DNA of 60,868 bases. Source: an uncultured Aquimarina sp. (GTDB taxonomy: Bacteria > Bacteroidota > Bacteroidia > Flavobacteriales > Flavobacteriaceae). Position numbers and translations under genes: made by a program. Under the pieces are notes generated by a model. It searched no databases. It was not told the DNA's origin and was given only the letters and a program-made list of their open reading frames with translations. Location: the NCBI GenBank assembly GCA_947503135.1, contig CANNCQ010000014.1, forward strand, positions 1 to 60,868. The letters run 5' to 3'. Of this stretch, positions 41,047 through 50,538 are shown in pieces (positions within the stretch are counted from its first letter, which is position 1; every line of letters starts with the position of its first letter).

Positions 41047-41628
41047 ATGAAAAATTTAATCAAAACAGGATTGTTAAGTGTAGCACTTTTAACATCTCTA
41101 GTAGCAAATGCATCAAAAATTATTACTACAGCTAGCGCTAAGGACAAGGTAGTTTATATTGGTTTAACTAATATTTCAAAAGGCGAAATTATATCTATAA
41201 AGGATACTGATGGTGTTCGTTTATACTCTGAAGTTTTAGAGCAAGATGAATCATTCAACAAAAAATTCGATTTTTCGACCACACCAAGTGGAATTTACTT
41301 TATAGAAACTAAGGAAGCTAAAGAAATTACAGTAACGCCTGTAATTGTTAGTGAGGATAAAGTTTCTATAATTACAGATTCAAGCAAAAGGTTTAGAGCT
41401 CCAAGTGTTAAATTAGAAGGAACTATCGCTAGGGTATTGGTTAGAAACTTTAATGAAGTACCTGTTGAAATTAATATATATGATACCAATGGAGAAACTT
41501 TAAAAACAGAAACTCGTAATAACTTGCTTATTTACAATGCTTATAATTTTTCTGACTTAAAAGAAGGTACTTACACTATTTCTGTAACTCAAGGAGATTA
41601 CAACTTTACTGAAACTATCAAACTATAG
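41047..41628 (+). CDS. secreted protein with two Ig-like repeats, function unknown
   Basis: I choose the ATG at 41047 (193 residues) because a signal peptide begins there (MKNLIKTGLLSVALLTSLVA, cleavage after NA). The 40972 ATG would bury it behind 25 hydrophilic residues. The mature part has two similar beta-sandwich-like halves: one with IISIKDTDGVRLYSEVLEQD and TPSGIYFIE, the other with EINIYDTNGETLKTETR and LKEGTYTISV. The pattern recalls the fold of T9SS sorting domains or DUF3244, but no sorting signature is strong enough to call. It is divergent from an AraC regulator and ends at a strong terminator. Confidence 0.72.
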   Translation: MKNLIKTGLLSVALLTSLVANASKIITTASAKDKVVYIGLTNISKGEIISIKDTDGVRLYSEVLEQDESFNKKFDFSTTPSGIYFIETKEAKEITVTPVIVSEDKVSIITDSSKRFRAPSVKLEGTIARVLVRNFNEVPVEINIYDTNGETLKTETRNNLLIYNAYNFSDLKEGTYTISVTQGDYNFTETIKL

Positions 41629-41635
41629 TTTATTT

Positions 41636-41692
41636 AATTACTTAAAAACAAAGAAACCGCTTTATAAGCGGTTTCTTTGTTTTTAAGTAATT
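41636..41692. terminator. bidirectional terminator, 25-base perfect stem
   Basis: Two 25-base complementary arms (41636-41660 and 41668-41692) around a TTTATAA loop, with an AAGAAACCGC/GCGGTTTCTT core, lie between the convergent secreted protein gene and metX. Confidence 0.93.
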
Positions 41693-41707
41693 TGTACAAT
41701 AATTATA

Positions 41708-42682
41708 TTAAACCTCAAAAATCGGAAACATAAAATTTTCTAACTGATCAAATTCAATCAAAAAGGCATCATGTCCATGAATCGATCTAATTACTTGGTG
41801 ATTTACTGGATGATTTATTTCTCTAAGTTGTCTTACTGTTTCTTCATCTTCACGTAAGGTAAATAACGAATCTGAATCTACAGAAACAATATGAATATCA
41901 GCAGTTACTGCATAAATAGCTTCTTTAAAATTTCCATAATTACTAGATACATCAATAGAACTTAAAATATAATTAAGTTGTTTGTATGCCGTTAGTTTAA
42001 AACGCTCTTGTAATTTTTTGCCATGATAAAGTAACCAGCTTTCAATATTATAAATTCCTAAAGATTCATTTTTAGTTCTATTAAACTTCATTGTAAAAGA
42101 ATTGGGCGTACGATACATAAGCATAGCATGCATACGAGCGTCATGCAAAGGATTTGAAGAATTTAATAAAATAGTTTCCTGTACTTTAGCATTTGCTATA
42201 ACCCAATCACTAGCCTTCCAATCGGTAGCTACCAATATTAAGTTTTTAGCCAAGTTAGGTTTCAATACTGAAAGTTCCCATGCAATTCCACCACCAAGAG
42301 ATCCTCCCACATTAGCAAATAATTTAGTTACACTTAATTTTTTAAGTCCTAACGAAAATATTCTAGCAATATCCTTAGCTGTAAAAATTTTATAGTTTTC
42401 AAATAAATTTTCTTCTAAACCATCATACCCATTACCAGGTATATTAAAAGCAATTACGGTATATGAATTGGTATCTATAGCTTTACCCTCTCCTACTAAA
42501 CTGTTCCACCAACCATCAGCACCACTAACTTGCGAATTCCCTGTTAAAGCATGGGTTACCAATACTACGGGAGCCGAACCTATAGAAGGGCCAAAAACTT
42601 GATATGACAAATTAACCTGAACAGTTTCTGCTGTAAAAGTGGTATAATTTTCAATAGTGATGTATGATAATGCTTCGTTCAA
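41708..42682 (-). CDS. metX: homoserine O-acetyltransferase-like enzyme (MetX)
   Basis: The 324-residue alpha/beta hydrolase activates homoserine for methionine synthesis. The family motifs VLVTHALTGNSQVSG, the nucleophile elbow GGSLGGG, HIVSVDSDSLFT (Asp) and SIHGHDAFLIEF (His) form the catalytic triad. Acetyl versus succinyl preference is not certain from sequence. The start is TTG at 42682: an in-frame stop lies 18 bases upstream and no ATG occurs before the conserved region. A SAM-I riboswitch precedes it, which agrees with a methionine role. Confidence 0.9.
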   Translation of the reverse strand: MNEALSYITIENYTTFTAETVQVNLSYQVFGPSIGSAPVVLVTHALTGNSQVSGADGWWNSLVGEGKAIDTNSYTVIAFNIPGNGYDGLEENLFENYKIFTAKDIARIFSLGLKKLSVTKLFANVGGSLGGGIAWELSVLKPNLAKNLILVATDWKASDWVIANAKVQETILLNSSNPLHDARMHAMLMYRTPNSFTMKFNRTKNESLGIYNIESWLLYHGKKLQERFKLTAYKQLNYILSSIDVSSNYGNFKEAIYAVTADIHIVSVDSDSLFTLREDEETVRQLREINHPVNHQVIRSIHGHDAFLIEFDQLENFMFPIFEV

Positions 42683-42737
42683 TCCTAACTTGTTTAATTA
42701 TGAAGTTGTTACAAGTAAGGCGATTGAAAAATCTAAT

Positions 42738-42843
42738 GTTATCTATCCATATTAGCTTATAGGTAGAATTTAGCACCTTCTTTAATTTCTTAAAGGGTTG
42801 CTAAGGCATCAACGGGTCTAATCCCTACTCCTTTCTTGATAAC
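42738..42843 (-). promoter_or_regulatory. SAM-I (S-box) riboswitch before metX
   Basis: The minus strand reads GTTATCAAGAAAGGAGTAGG, then GATTAGACCCGTTGATGCC, TTAGCAACC, a variable arm, and GAAGGTGCTAAATTC, closing with GATAAC. This matches the S-box pattern (ATCAAGA-AGG, GGGA, CCC-TGA, GCAACC, GGTGCTAA). P1 pairs 42838-42843 with 42738-42743. It ends 55 bases before the TTG start. SAM binding should lower metX expression. Whether the switch acts through a terminator or on translation is unclear; CTTACTTG and CAAGTTAGG, 25 bases apart, can pair just before the start. Confidence 0.95.
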
Positions 42844-42868
42844 AACATAATGTAAATGAAACGTAGTG

Positions 42869-42876
42869 CAAATATA
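42869..42876 (-). promoter_or_regulatory. -7 element of the metX transcript
   Basis: TATATTTG on the minus strand matches the consensus exactly, 26 bases before the riboswitch P1 stem. The nearest upstream TTG candidates are 12 or 23 bases away, so the -33 is uncertain. Confidence 0.55.
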
Positions 42877-42950
42877 GCTATTAATATTCAATGAAAAAAC
42901 AAAATACATTTTAGCTTACATAGCTATATAATTTTTGCGTTGGCAACTTA

Positions 42951-44255
42951 TTACACTTTATCTATAATTTCTTTATTTCTAAAAGGTCGTACAATTAATC
43001 TAGCAGCTTTATCAAAATTTATATAGTTGTATACCCAATTAAAAAGTGTTCCTACTTTATTTCTAAATCCTACTAAAAATAGCAGATGTACAAACATCCA
43101 AATAATCCAAGCAAAAAAACCTCCGAAACTTAACTTACCAATATCAACCACTGCTTTGTTTCTACCTATAGTTGCCATCGATCCTTTGTCATTATATATA
43201 AATGGAGTTGGTGCTTGCCCTTTATTTATTTTTACTAAATTTTTTGCTAAGTGTTCTCCTTGTTGAATTGCAGGCTGTGCCACCATTGGGTGCCCTTTCT
43301 GGTAACCTGTAGTTTTCATTAAAGCAGTATCACCAATAGCAAAAATATCTTGATAACCGTCAAGTCTATTGTACTCATTTACCTTATACCTATTTGCTCT
43401 AGGGATAATGCTTCCTGCTTTAATACCATGAATTGGTGCCCCTGTCACTCCTGCCGACCACACAAAAGTAGCTGTAGCAAATTCTAAATCTGAATTTGTA
43501 GTTACCCTATTGTTTTCATAATTAGTAACAATTGTATTTAAATGTATGTTTACTCCTAATTTTTTTAAAAAAGCTTCAGATTGATTACTAGCCTTTTCAC
43601 TCATGGGCGGTAATACTCTATCTGCACCTTCTATTAAATTAATTTCCATTTCCGAAAAATCCATATCAGGATAATCTCTTGGGAGTACATTCGCCCTTAA
43701 CTCTGCAATCCCACCTGCAAGTTCTACCCCCGTAGGACCTGCTCCGGCAATTACAAAATTTAACAGTTCTTTCCTTTTAATTTTATCCTTGGTAATTACT
43801 GCTTGTTCAAGGTTTTCTAATATTAAACTTCTCAAATTGAGTGCTTGCGGCAAACTTTTCATACGCATTGCATTTTTCTCAATAACCTCGTTTCCAAAAA
43901 AATTAGTTTTGGCCCCTGTGGCAATTACTAGGTAATCATAGTTAATACTACCAATATTGGTTTTTACTTCTTTAGCATTGGGGTCAATCTTATTAACCTC
44001 TGCCATTCTAAAAAAAGTATTTTTCCCGCGTTTAATTATTTTACGTAAAGGATAGGCTATTGATCCTGGCTCTAAAGATGCTATAGATACTTGATACAAT
44101 AAAGGCTGAAATGTGTGGTAGTTTTGACGATCCAATAACACAATTTGAAAGTTTTTATAAGAAACTAATTTTTTGGCAATAGCCACACCTGCAAAACCGC
44201 CTCCAATAATTATAACTCTTGGTAAATCTATGTCTGGAATATTCATATTTATCAC
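42951..44255 (-). CDS. ndh: type II NADH dehydrogenase-like FAD oxidoreductase
   Basis: The 434-residue flavoprotein has an FAD Rossmann motif GGGFAGVAIAKKL at about residues 17-29, a second dinucleotide motif GAGPTGVELAGGIAEL and the second FAD segment (DIFAIGDTALM). A membrane-associated C-terminus follows (FFAWIIWMFVHLLFLVGF). This is the single-subunit, non-proton-pumping NADH:quinone oxidoreductase pattern. It lies between metX and metK with no visible link to methionine metabolism. Its start has two close Met codons. Confidence 0.88.
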   Translation of the reverse strand: MINMNIPDIDLPRVIIIGGGFAGVAIAKKLVSYKNFQIVLLDRQNYHTFQPLLYQVSIASLEPGSIAYPLRKIIKRGKNTFFRMAEVNKIDPNAKEVKTNIGSINYDYLVIATGAKTNFFGNEVIEKNAMRMKSLPQALNLRSLILENLEQAVITKDKIKRKELLNFVIAGAGPTGVELAGGIAELRANVLPRDYPDMDFSEMEINLIEGADRVLPPMSEKASNQSEAFLKKLGVNIHLNTIVTNYENNRVTTNSDLEFATATFVWSAGVTGAPIHGIKAGSIIPRANRYKVNEYNRLDGYQDIFAIGDTALMKTTGYQKGHPMVAQPAIQQGEHLAKNLVKINKGQAPTPFIYNDKGSMATIGRNKAVVDIGKLSFGGFFAWIIWMFVHLLFLVGFRNKVGTLFNWVYNYINFDKAARLIVRPFRNKEIIDKV

Positions 44256-44410
44256 TCATTTTTACAATACAAAGATAGTTATTCAAAATCCTTCAAACTA
44301 AAATTTAGCGATAACTAACAAGTCATAAAAATTAAAATATATCCAACATAACAAATAAAGTACCAATTGAAATTTTCAACTTTTCCTATACAAATATTCT
44401 GTTAAGACTT

Positions 44411-44439
44411 TTGCTACATCAACTTAATGCGTAAATTTG
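44411..44439 (+). promoter_or_regulatory. promoter of metK
   Basis: TTG at 44411-44413, an 18-base spacer and TAAATTTG at 44432-44439 fit the Bacteroidetes promoter. The -7 element lies 12 bases before the riboswitch, so the leader starts with the aptamer. Confidence 0.8.
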
Positions 44440-44451
44440 CAACACAAAATC

Positions 44452-44553
44452 ATGGGATAGATTTGACTGATTGCAACCCATTATAATTATATTACTTTAT
44501 AGTGTTTCTATAAATCCTATTTAAGTAAATAATATAAAAAAAGCTAAAGCAGT
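44452..44553 (+). promoter_or_regulatory. SAM-II riboswitch before metK
   Basis: P1 pairs ATGGG (44452-44456) with CCCAT (44477-44481). Between them are the L1 motif GATTTG (44460-44465) and the P2 5' strand ACTGATTGC (44466-44474). The 3' P2 strand GCTAAAGCAGT (44543-44553) pairs with it (ACTG/CAGT and GC/GC around the UAAA triple-forming segment), giving the H-type pseudoknot of SAM-II. The 61-base loop between is longer than the classical one and folds into its own hairpin. The aptamer ends 55 bases before the metK ATG. The family is best known from Alphaproteobacteria. I recognise it from pattern only; a covariance search was not possible. Confidence 0.85.
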
Positions 44554-44608
44554 GTAAACTTCTTTTGCGCGTTGCGTCTTATCTACTTCCTTACTATAAA
44601 ATTAAACT

Positions 44609-45862
44609 ATGTCGTATTTATTTACTTCTGAAAGTGTTTCAGAAGGACACCCAGACAAAATTGCAGACCAAATTAGTGATGCACTTATCGACAATTTTTT
44701 AGCTTTTGATCCTGAATCAAAAGTAGCTTGCGAAACACTGGTTACAACAGGACAAGTAGTACTTGCTGGTGAAGTAAAGTCTAATACTTATTTAGATGTT
44801 CAAAAAATTGCTCGAGATACTATTAATAAAATAGGATACACTAAAGGTGAATATATGTTTGATGGAAGCTCTTGCGGAGTACTTTCAGCAATTCACGACC
44901 AAAGTGAAGATATCAACAGAGGTGTAGATAAAGCTACTAAAGAAGAGCAAGGCGCGGGTGACCAAGGTATGATGTTTGGTTACGCCACCAATGAAACAGA
45001 AAACTATATGCCTTTGGCTTTAGATCTTTCTCATAAACTACTTATTGAATTAGGTAATTTAAGAAGAGAAGCTGATGCTATTCCATATTTAAGACCCGAT
45101 GCTAAAGCGCAGGTAACTATTGAATATAGTGACGATAATATACCGCAACGTATAGAAGCTATTGTAGTGTCTACACAACATGATGACTTTGATGAGGATG
45201 ACAAAATGTTAGCTAAGATCAGAAAGGATATTGTTGAAATTTTGATTCCTCGAGTACAAGCAACTTTACCAAAAGAAATTGCTGCTTTATTTAATAGTGA
45301 TATTAAATACCATATAAACCCAACTGGGAAATTTGTAATTGGTGGTCCTCACGGAGATGCCGGACTTACAGGTAGAAAAATAATTGTGGATACTTACGGA
45401 GGTAAAGGAGCTCATGGTGGTGGTGCTTTTTCAGGAAAAGATCCTAGTAAAGTAGACCGTTCTGCTGCCTACGCTACAAGACATATTGCTAAAAACCTAG
45501 TTGCTGCAGGTTTAGCCGACGAAATTTTGGTACAAGTATCTTATGCCATTGGAGTTGTTGAACCTATGGGTATTTTTATTGATACGTATGGCACCTCAAA
45601 ATTAGACATCACCGACGGTGAAATTGCTAAAATTGTAACTAAAGTTTTCGATATGCGACCAGCTGCTATTGAGGAACGTTTAAAATTACGTAATCCTATT
45701 TATAGTGAAAGTGCTGCATACGGACATATGGGACGTAAAAATGAGGTTGTTACCAAAACCTTTACCCAACCCGATGGAAATTCTATAACAAGAGAAGTTG
45801 AACTGTTTACTTGGGAGAAATTAGATTACCAAGAAAAAGTAAAAACAGCATTTTCTTTGTAA
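44609..45862 (+). CDS. metK: S-adenosylmethionine synthetase
   Basis: The 417-residue enzyme makes SAM from methionine and ATP. Motifs are [13 protein letters not shown] at the N-terminus, [12 protein letters not shown], the phosphate-binding [19 protein letters not shown] and [14 protein letters not shown] [13 protein letters not shown]. The length is slightly above the E. coli enzyme. It stands alone with its own promoter, SAM-II leader and terminator, so product feedback at the RNA level is likely. Confidence 0.98.
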   Translation: MSYLFTSESVSEGHPDKIADQISDALIDNFLAFDPESKVACETLVTTGQVVLAGEVKSNTYLDVQKIARDTINKIGYTKGEYMFDGSSCGVLSAIHDQSEDINRGVDKATKEEQGAGDQGMMFGYATNETENYMPLALDLSHKLLIELGNLRREADAIPYLRPDAKAQVTIEYSDDNIPQRIEAIVVSTQHDDFDEDDKMLAKIRKDIVEILIPRVQATLPKEIAALFNSDIKYHINPTGKFVIGGPHGDAGLTGRKIIVDTYGGKGAHGGGAFSGKDPSKVDRSAAYATRHIAKNLVAAGLADEILVQVSYAIGVVEPMGIFIDTYGTSKLDITDGEIAKIVTKVFDMRPAAIEERLKLRNPIYSESAAYGHMGRKNEVVTKTFTQPDGNSITREVELFTWEKLDYQEKVKTAFSL

Positions 45863-45885
45863 AAAGAAATAAGCATATTTATTAC

Positions 45886-45922
45886 AACGGGCTATTCTTT
45901 ATGAGTAGCCCGTTTTATTTTG
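45886..45922 (+). terminator. terminator of metK
   Basis: Stem ACGGGCTA (45887-45894) with TAGCCCGT (45906-45913) is followed by TTTATTTTG. Confidence 0.88.
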
Positions 45923-46026
45923 TTTAAAAGGTAGTAATCTGAAAGTCACGCTAATAATTATTTTGTTACTTTACGACTTATTTTATTCATTTTTAAAATA
46001 AGAATTGACTTTTACTATTATTATTT

Positions 46027-47661
46027 ATGAAGCTTTTTATTTTATTTTATTCCCTAATAGCATTAGCTACATCGGCGTTGGCACAACAGCAAAAAGAATC
46101 AAAACCCAAATTGGTAATTGGTATTGTTGTAGACCAAATGCGTTACGACTATTTATCGCGCTTTTACAATAAATTCGAAAATGAGGGCTTTAAACGTCTT
46201 ATTAATGATGGTTTTGAATGCAAAAATCACCACTTCAATTACATGCCAACCTATACGGGTCCTGGGCATGCCTCTATATTTACAGGTACCACCCCAAATA
46301 ATCACGGAATTATAGGTAACAATTGGTTTGATAAATTTAATAATAAAATGATTTACTGTGCCAGTGATGAAACGGTAGAGACTTTAGGCACTCAAAGTCC
46401 AAAAGAAAAAATGTCACCTCACAGAATGTTAACTATGAGCTTTGCAGATGCGAATAGGTTACACACCCAATTTAAAGGAAAAACAATAGGTGTTAGCCTT
46501 AAAGATCGTGGTGCTATTTTACCTGCGGGGCATTCCGCTAACAGAGCATATTGGTTTAGAGGAAAAGAAGAAGGCCAATGGGTATCCACCTCTTACTACG
46601 GACCATCACTACCTAATTGGGTAATCGATTTTAATAAAAAGAAACCTGCTGAAAAATACTTAAAGACTTGGAACACTTTAAAACCTATAAAAACCTATAC
46701 TGAAAGTGGTAACGACTTGAACACCTATGAAAGAGGTTTTAAAGGAAAAGAAACAGCTACGTTTCCTTATGGCTTAAAAAAATTGAGTGTCGAAAACTCT
46801 GGGTATGATATTATAAAAGAATCGCCTTACGGAAATCAATTAGTAACTGATTTTGCATTAGCTACCTTAAAAAATGAGTCGCTCGGAAAAGATGAACATA
46901 CCGATGTGCTAACAATTAGCTACTCCTCTACCGATTATATTGGGCACAATTTCGGAGTGAATTCCGTTGAAATTGAAGACACTTATTTACGTTTAGATTT
47001 AGAATTAGCCAAGCTTTTAAAAGCTTTAGACAAAGAAGTTGGCAAAGGAGAATATACGGTGTTTTTAACAGCAGATCATGGTGCCGTAAATGTGCCGCAA
47101 TTTTTGAATGATCATAAAATTCCCGCTTATTATTTTGACCAAAACACCTTTGAAACCTCTATTAATACTTTTACTAAAAAAGAGTTTCTTACCGATAGTC
47201 TAATTAGTAATTTTTCTAATAATCAACTATTCTTAAATCATCAAACTATAAAAGCAAATAAGCTATCTGTCTCAAAAATCACAAAAAAAATACAGTATTT
47301 TATAAGTCAACAACCGAGAATACAATACGTTTTTACTCGAAGTAATTTATTACAAAAAAGCAATAGTAATGTAATCGGAAAATTAGTTGAAAATGGATTT
47401 CACCAAAGGCTAAGTGGAGATTTGGCCTACGTGCTTAGTCCTTCTACCATAGTATATCCAAAAACAGGTTCTACCCACGGAAGTCCTCAAGTTTATGATA
47501 CACACATCCCTTTATTATTTTATGGAAAAGGAATTCAGAAAGGTTACACCTATAAAAAAACTAAAGTAGTCGATATTGCCCCTACGGTTTCGGCAATACT
47601 TAAAATTGCTGCACCTAATGGATGTACAGGGAATATATTAGAGGAAGTTATTTCAAAATAA
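46027..47661 (+). CDS. pafA: PafA-type alkaline phosphatase, secreted
   Basis: The 544-residue protein has a signal peptide (MKLFILFYSLIALATSALAQ). The core follows the alkaline phosphatase superfamily: VVDQMRYDYL (first metal Asp), YTGPGHASIFTG with probable Thr77 nucleophile, NNWFDK, YSSTDYIGHNFG, LTADHGAV and STHGSPQVYDTHIPLLFYG. This matches the phosphate-insensitive PafA enzymes that release phosphate from monoesters in Bacteroidota. No Pho box is seen. It has no T9SS domain, so it is probably periplasmic. Confidence 0.9.
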   Translation: MKLFILFYSLIALATSALAQQQKESKPKLVIGIVVDQMRYDYLSRFYNKFENEGFKRLINDGFECKNHHFNYMPTYTGPGHASIFTGTTPNNHGIIGNNWFDKFNNKMIYCASDETVETLGTQSPKEKMSPHRMLTMSFADANRLHTQFKGKTIGVSLKDRGAILPAGHSANRAYWFRGKEEGQWVSTSYYGPSLPNWVIDFNKKKPAEKYLKTWNTLKPIKTYTESGNDLNTYERGFKGKETATFPYGLKKLSVENSGYDIIKESPYGNQLVTDFALATLKNESLGKDEHTDVLTISYSSTDYIGHNFGVNSVEIEDTYLRLDLELAKLLKALDKEVGKGEYTVFLTADHGAVNVPQFLNDHKIPAYYFDQNTFETSINTFTKKEFLTDSLISNFSNNQLFLNHQTIKANKLSVSKITKKIQYFISQQPRIQYVFTRSNLLQKSNSNVIGKLVENGFHQRLSGDLAYVLSPSTIVYPKTGSTHGSPQVYDTHIPLLFYGKGIQKGYTYKKTKVVDIAPTVSAILKIAAPNGCTGNILEEVISK

Positions 47662-47781
47662 AACCATTAAATACTCCTTTTCAGTTACATAAAATATATT
47701 AGGCATTTCTTATCGAAAGGTCTCTATAAAATTCTATTACTAATAAAGTATTCAATCTTAAAAAATAACTCTAAAAGTTAG

Positions 47782-47789
47782 TATTTTTG
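47782..47789 (+). promoter_or_regulatory. -7 element before cysS
   Basis: TATTTTTG matches TAnnTTTG, 24 bases before the ATG at 47814. No -33 TTG is obvious. Confidence 0.5.
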
Positions 47790-47813
47790 AAGAAAATCTA
47801 TTGAAATAAAATT

Positions 47814-49304
47814 ATGGCATTAGTACCCTTGTACAAAGAGCAATCAATTTCTATTTATAATTCATTATCTGGAAGCAAAGAAACATTTATTCCCATCGTT
47901 GATGATGCGATTGGTATGTATGTTTGCGGCCCTACCGTATATAGTCATGTACATTTAGGCAATTGTCGTACTTTTATTTCATTCGATTTAATTTTCAGAT
48001 ATTTAAAGCACTTAGGATTCAAAGTACGTTATGTAAGAAATATTACCGATGCAGGACATTTAGAAAACGATGCTGATGAAGGGGAAGATAAAATCACCAA
48101 AAAAGCGCGATTAGAACAAATTGAACCTATGGAAGTGGTGCAACGCTACACGGTTGATTTTCATAATATTTTAAAGCAGTTTAACAATCTCCCACCGAGT
48201 ATTGAACCCACCGCAACAGGACATATAGTAGAACAAATTGAAATCATAAAAACGATTATTGAAAACGGTTTTGCTTATGAGGTTAATGGGTCTGTATATT
48301 TTGATGTTGCAAAATTTAATGAAACAAACGATTACGGAAAATTAAGCGGTCGTAATTTAGAAGATATGATTAACAACTCCCGGGAATTAGCGGGACAAAG
48401 TGAAAAAAAGAATCCTCAAGATTTCGCTTTATGGAAAAAAGCATCGCCCGAACATATTATGAGATGGCCAAGCCCGTGGAGTGATGGTTTTCCGGGATGG
48501 CATTTAGAATGTACAGTTATGAGTTCTAAATATTTAGGTGAGCAGTTTGATATTCATGGTGGGGGTATGGATTTAAAATTCCCACATCACGAATGTGAAA
48601 TAGCCCAAGGAGAAGCTGCTTGCGGAAAAACACCTGTAAATTATTGGATGCATGCCAACATGTTAACGCTAAATGGTAAAAAAATGTCTAAAAGCACAGG
48701 CAATACTATTTTACCACACGAAATATTTACTGGTAACAATACTATTTTAGCGAAACCCTTTAAACCTGCAGTTGTAAGATTTTTTATGCTACAGGCACAC
48801 TACCGTAGTATTATGGACTTTTCGAATGATGCGTTAGAAGCTTCTGAAAAAGGTTTTATTAAATTAATGGAAGCTATTAAAAATCTTGATAAACTTTCTA
48901 CTTCTAAAGTTTCTAGTTTTGACATTAACGCATGGAAGCAACGCTGTTATGATGCCATGAATGACGATTTCAATAGTCCTATTCTAATTTCTCATTTGTT
49001 TGATGCTACTAAATATATCAATCAAATAAAAGAAGGAAGTACTACTATTTCTTCCGTTGACTTGGAAATATTAAATACAACCATAAAGGCATTTACTTTT
49101 GATGTTTTAGGATTATCCGACATTTCCGAAGAAGGAAATGATTTATCTGAAAAACTAGATGGTGTGGTAGAATTACTTATTGAGTTACGCAAAGAAGCTC
49201 GTGCTAATAAAGATTTTGCTTTAAGCGATAAAATTAGGGATGAATTGGCTTCAAAAGGCGTACAGCTTAAAGACGGAAAAGAAGGAACTGAATTTAGTTA
49301 TTAA
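47814..49304 (+). CDS. cysS: cysteinyl-tRNA synthetase
   Basis: The 496-residue class I synthetase has the HIGH-type motif in YSHVHLGNC, the zinc ligands ([26 protein letters not shown]) and the signature KKMSKSTGN. The DALR-type C-terminal anticodon region ends at the stop. The start ATG fits the family N-terminus (IYNSLSG then [15 protein letters not shown] [14 protein letters not shown]). Confidence 0.98.
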   Translation: MALVPLYKEQSISIYNSLSGSKETFIPIVDDAIGMYVCGPTVYSHVHLGNCRTFISFDLIFRYLKHLGFKVRYVRNITDAGHLENDADEGEDKITKKARLEQIEPMEVVQRYTVDFHNILKQFNNLPPSIEPTATGHIVEQIEIIKTIIENGFAYEVNGSVYFDVAKFNETNDYGKLSGRNLEDMINNSRELAGQSEKKNPQDFALWKKASPEHIMRWPSPWSDGFPGWHLECTVMSSKYLGEQFDIHGGGMDLKFPHHECEIAQGEAACGKTPVNYWMHANMLTLNGKKMSKSTGNTILPHEIFTGNNTILAKPFKPAVVRFFMLQAHYRSIMDFSNDALEASEKGFIKLMEAIKNLDKLSTSKVSSFDINAWKQRCYDAMNDDFNSPILISHLFDATKYINQIKEGSTTISSVDLEILNTTIKAFTFDVLGLSDISEEGNDLSEKLDGVVELLIELRKEARANKDFALSDKIRDELASKGVQLKDGKEGTEFSY

Positions 49305-49325
49305 AAAGTTCTCCTAAATTATAAT

Positions 49326-49360
49326 AAGACCGTCTAAATATTTTTAGACGGTCTTTATTT
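49326..49360 (+). terminator. terminator of cysS
   Basis: Stem AAGACCGTCTAAA (49326-49338) with TTTAGACGGTCTT (49343-49355) is followed by TATTTTC. Confidence 0.9.
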
Positions 49361-49431
49361 TCTACAATATCGTTTTTATTTTTATAAAAGATTTAATTAG
49401 TAAATTGTCGTACTGAATAACTCATTAAATA

Positions 49432-49656
49432 ATGCTTAAGAAAATACTTTCTTTTCCCTTTTTAGCCATTATTTGGATATATCAACATGGCATTTCACCG
49501 TTTACGCCTAAAACTTGTCGTTTTGAACCTACTTGCTCGCATTATACCAAACAAGCTTTGCAGAAGCATGGAGTTTTCAAAGGGAGTTGGTTAGGCATTA
49601 AACGCATATTTAGCTGCCATCCATGGGGTAAAAGTGGTTATGACCCAGTGCCTTAA
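49432..49656 (+). CDS. yidD: membrane protein insertion efficiency factor YidD
   Basis: The 74-residue protein shows the family pattern [21 protein letters not shown], read in two parts, HYTKQAL and [17 protein letters not shown]. YidD assists YidC in inserting membrane proteins, through an amphipathic N-terminal helix. It is not near yidC or rpmH here. Its stop codon abuts that of pxpC on the other strand with no base between. Confidence 0.95.
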   Translation: MLKKILSFPFLAIIWIYQHGISPFTPKTCRFEPTCSHYTKQALQKHGVFKGSWLGIKRIFSCHPWGKSGYDPVP

Positions 49657-50538
49657 TTATACTACACTAGCAATTAAAACAAATTGAATAAATCCATTTG
49701 TAGGCACTTTAGCTAATTGCGAAATTGAGTTTTCCGTTAATTGTAAAATTCTAGGGTACCCCCCAACAGTTTGCGCATCACGCATTAAAATTATTAATTT
49801 TCCTGAAGGTGTCCATTGTACCGTCCCTGGTAAAACAGGTGAAGATATTATTGAATTTGTGTGTCCTTCGATGAATTCATTTAACAAAAATCCCATTCGA
49901 TTACTCTGAGTATTAATACTAAATAATTTCCTACATAAGCCACTTTGTAAACTTATGGGCATTAACTCAAATTCAGGACCTTTAAATACATCAACAAAGA
50001 TTACTTTTGATGGTTTTTTGTAATAATTAATTTTTGAGAATTGTTTGGTTATAGTATTTTCAATAAAAGGAACAAATGGTAATTTCATTCGTTTTTTCAA
50101 AAAACTATGCTTTGTAATGTTAGAATAAAAAGACCTGCTTCCTAAAATTTTTTCTGTCTGAATACCTCCTTTTATTGCTATATATCCGTATCCCTTAATT
50201 TTGTTTAGACGAAGTGATAATATATCATTTTCGTTAATAGTAATAACTCTAAAAGCTTCTTTTAATTTTGAATTCAAATAAATATCAATACCAATACCAG
50301 TAACTACTATTTGACATGGTGCTGAAAATTTAAGTTTGGGAGGAGTCAATCTCCATTCAATAACAGCAGCGTTTACATTATTATCAAGTAATAAATTAGC
50401 TAAACCTGCCATCTGAAAATCCATAAATCCGGACATAGGAATGCCCTCAGATAAGTAACCTATCCTTCCCCCATCCTGAATAGAACAACCTATTCCTGCA
50501 TGAACAACTTCTATATATGATACTTTAGGAGTTAACAA
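49657..50538 (-). CDS. pxpC: 5-oxoprolinase subunit PxpC
   Basis: The 293-residue protein belongs to the carboxyltransferase/KipA family: GIGCSIQDGGRIGYLSEGIP, SGFMDFQMAGLANLLL, TNGFIQF and the RVLPGPQ-equivalent DVFKGPEFELMP. With PxpA and PxpB it hydrolyses 5-oxoproline, a damage product of glutamine and glutamate, using ATP. The start codon is TTG directly after the pxpB stop (TAGTTG), which implies translational coupling. It ends back to back with yidD. Confidence 0.9.
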   Translation of the reverse strand: MLTPKVSYIEVVHAGIGCSIQDGGRIGYLSEGIPMSGFMDFQMAGLANLLLDNNVNAAVIEWRLTPPKLKFSAPCQIVVTGIGIDIYLNSKLKEAFRVITINENDILSLRLNKIKGYGYIAIKGGIQTEKILGSRSFYSNITKHSFLKKRMKLPFVPFIENTITKQFSKINYYKKPSKVIFVDVFKGPEFELMPISLQSGLCRKLFSINTQSNRMGFLLNEFIEGHTNSIISSPVLPGTVQWTPSGKLIILMRDAQTVGGYPRILQLTENSISQLAKVPTNGFIQFVLIASVV

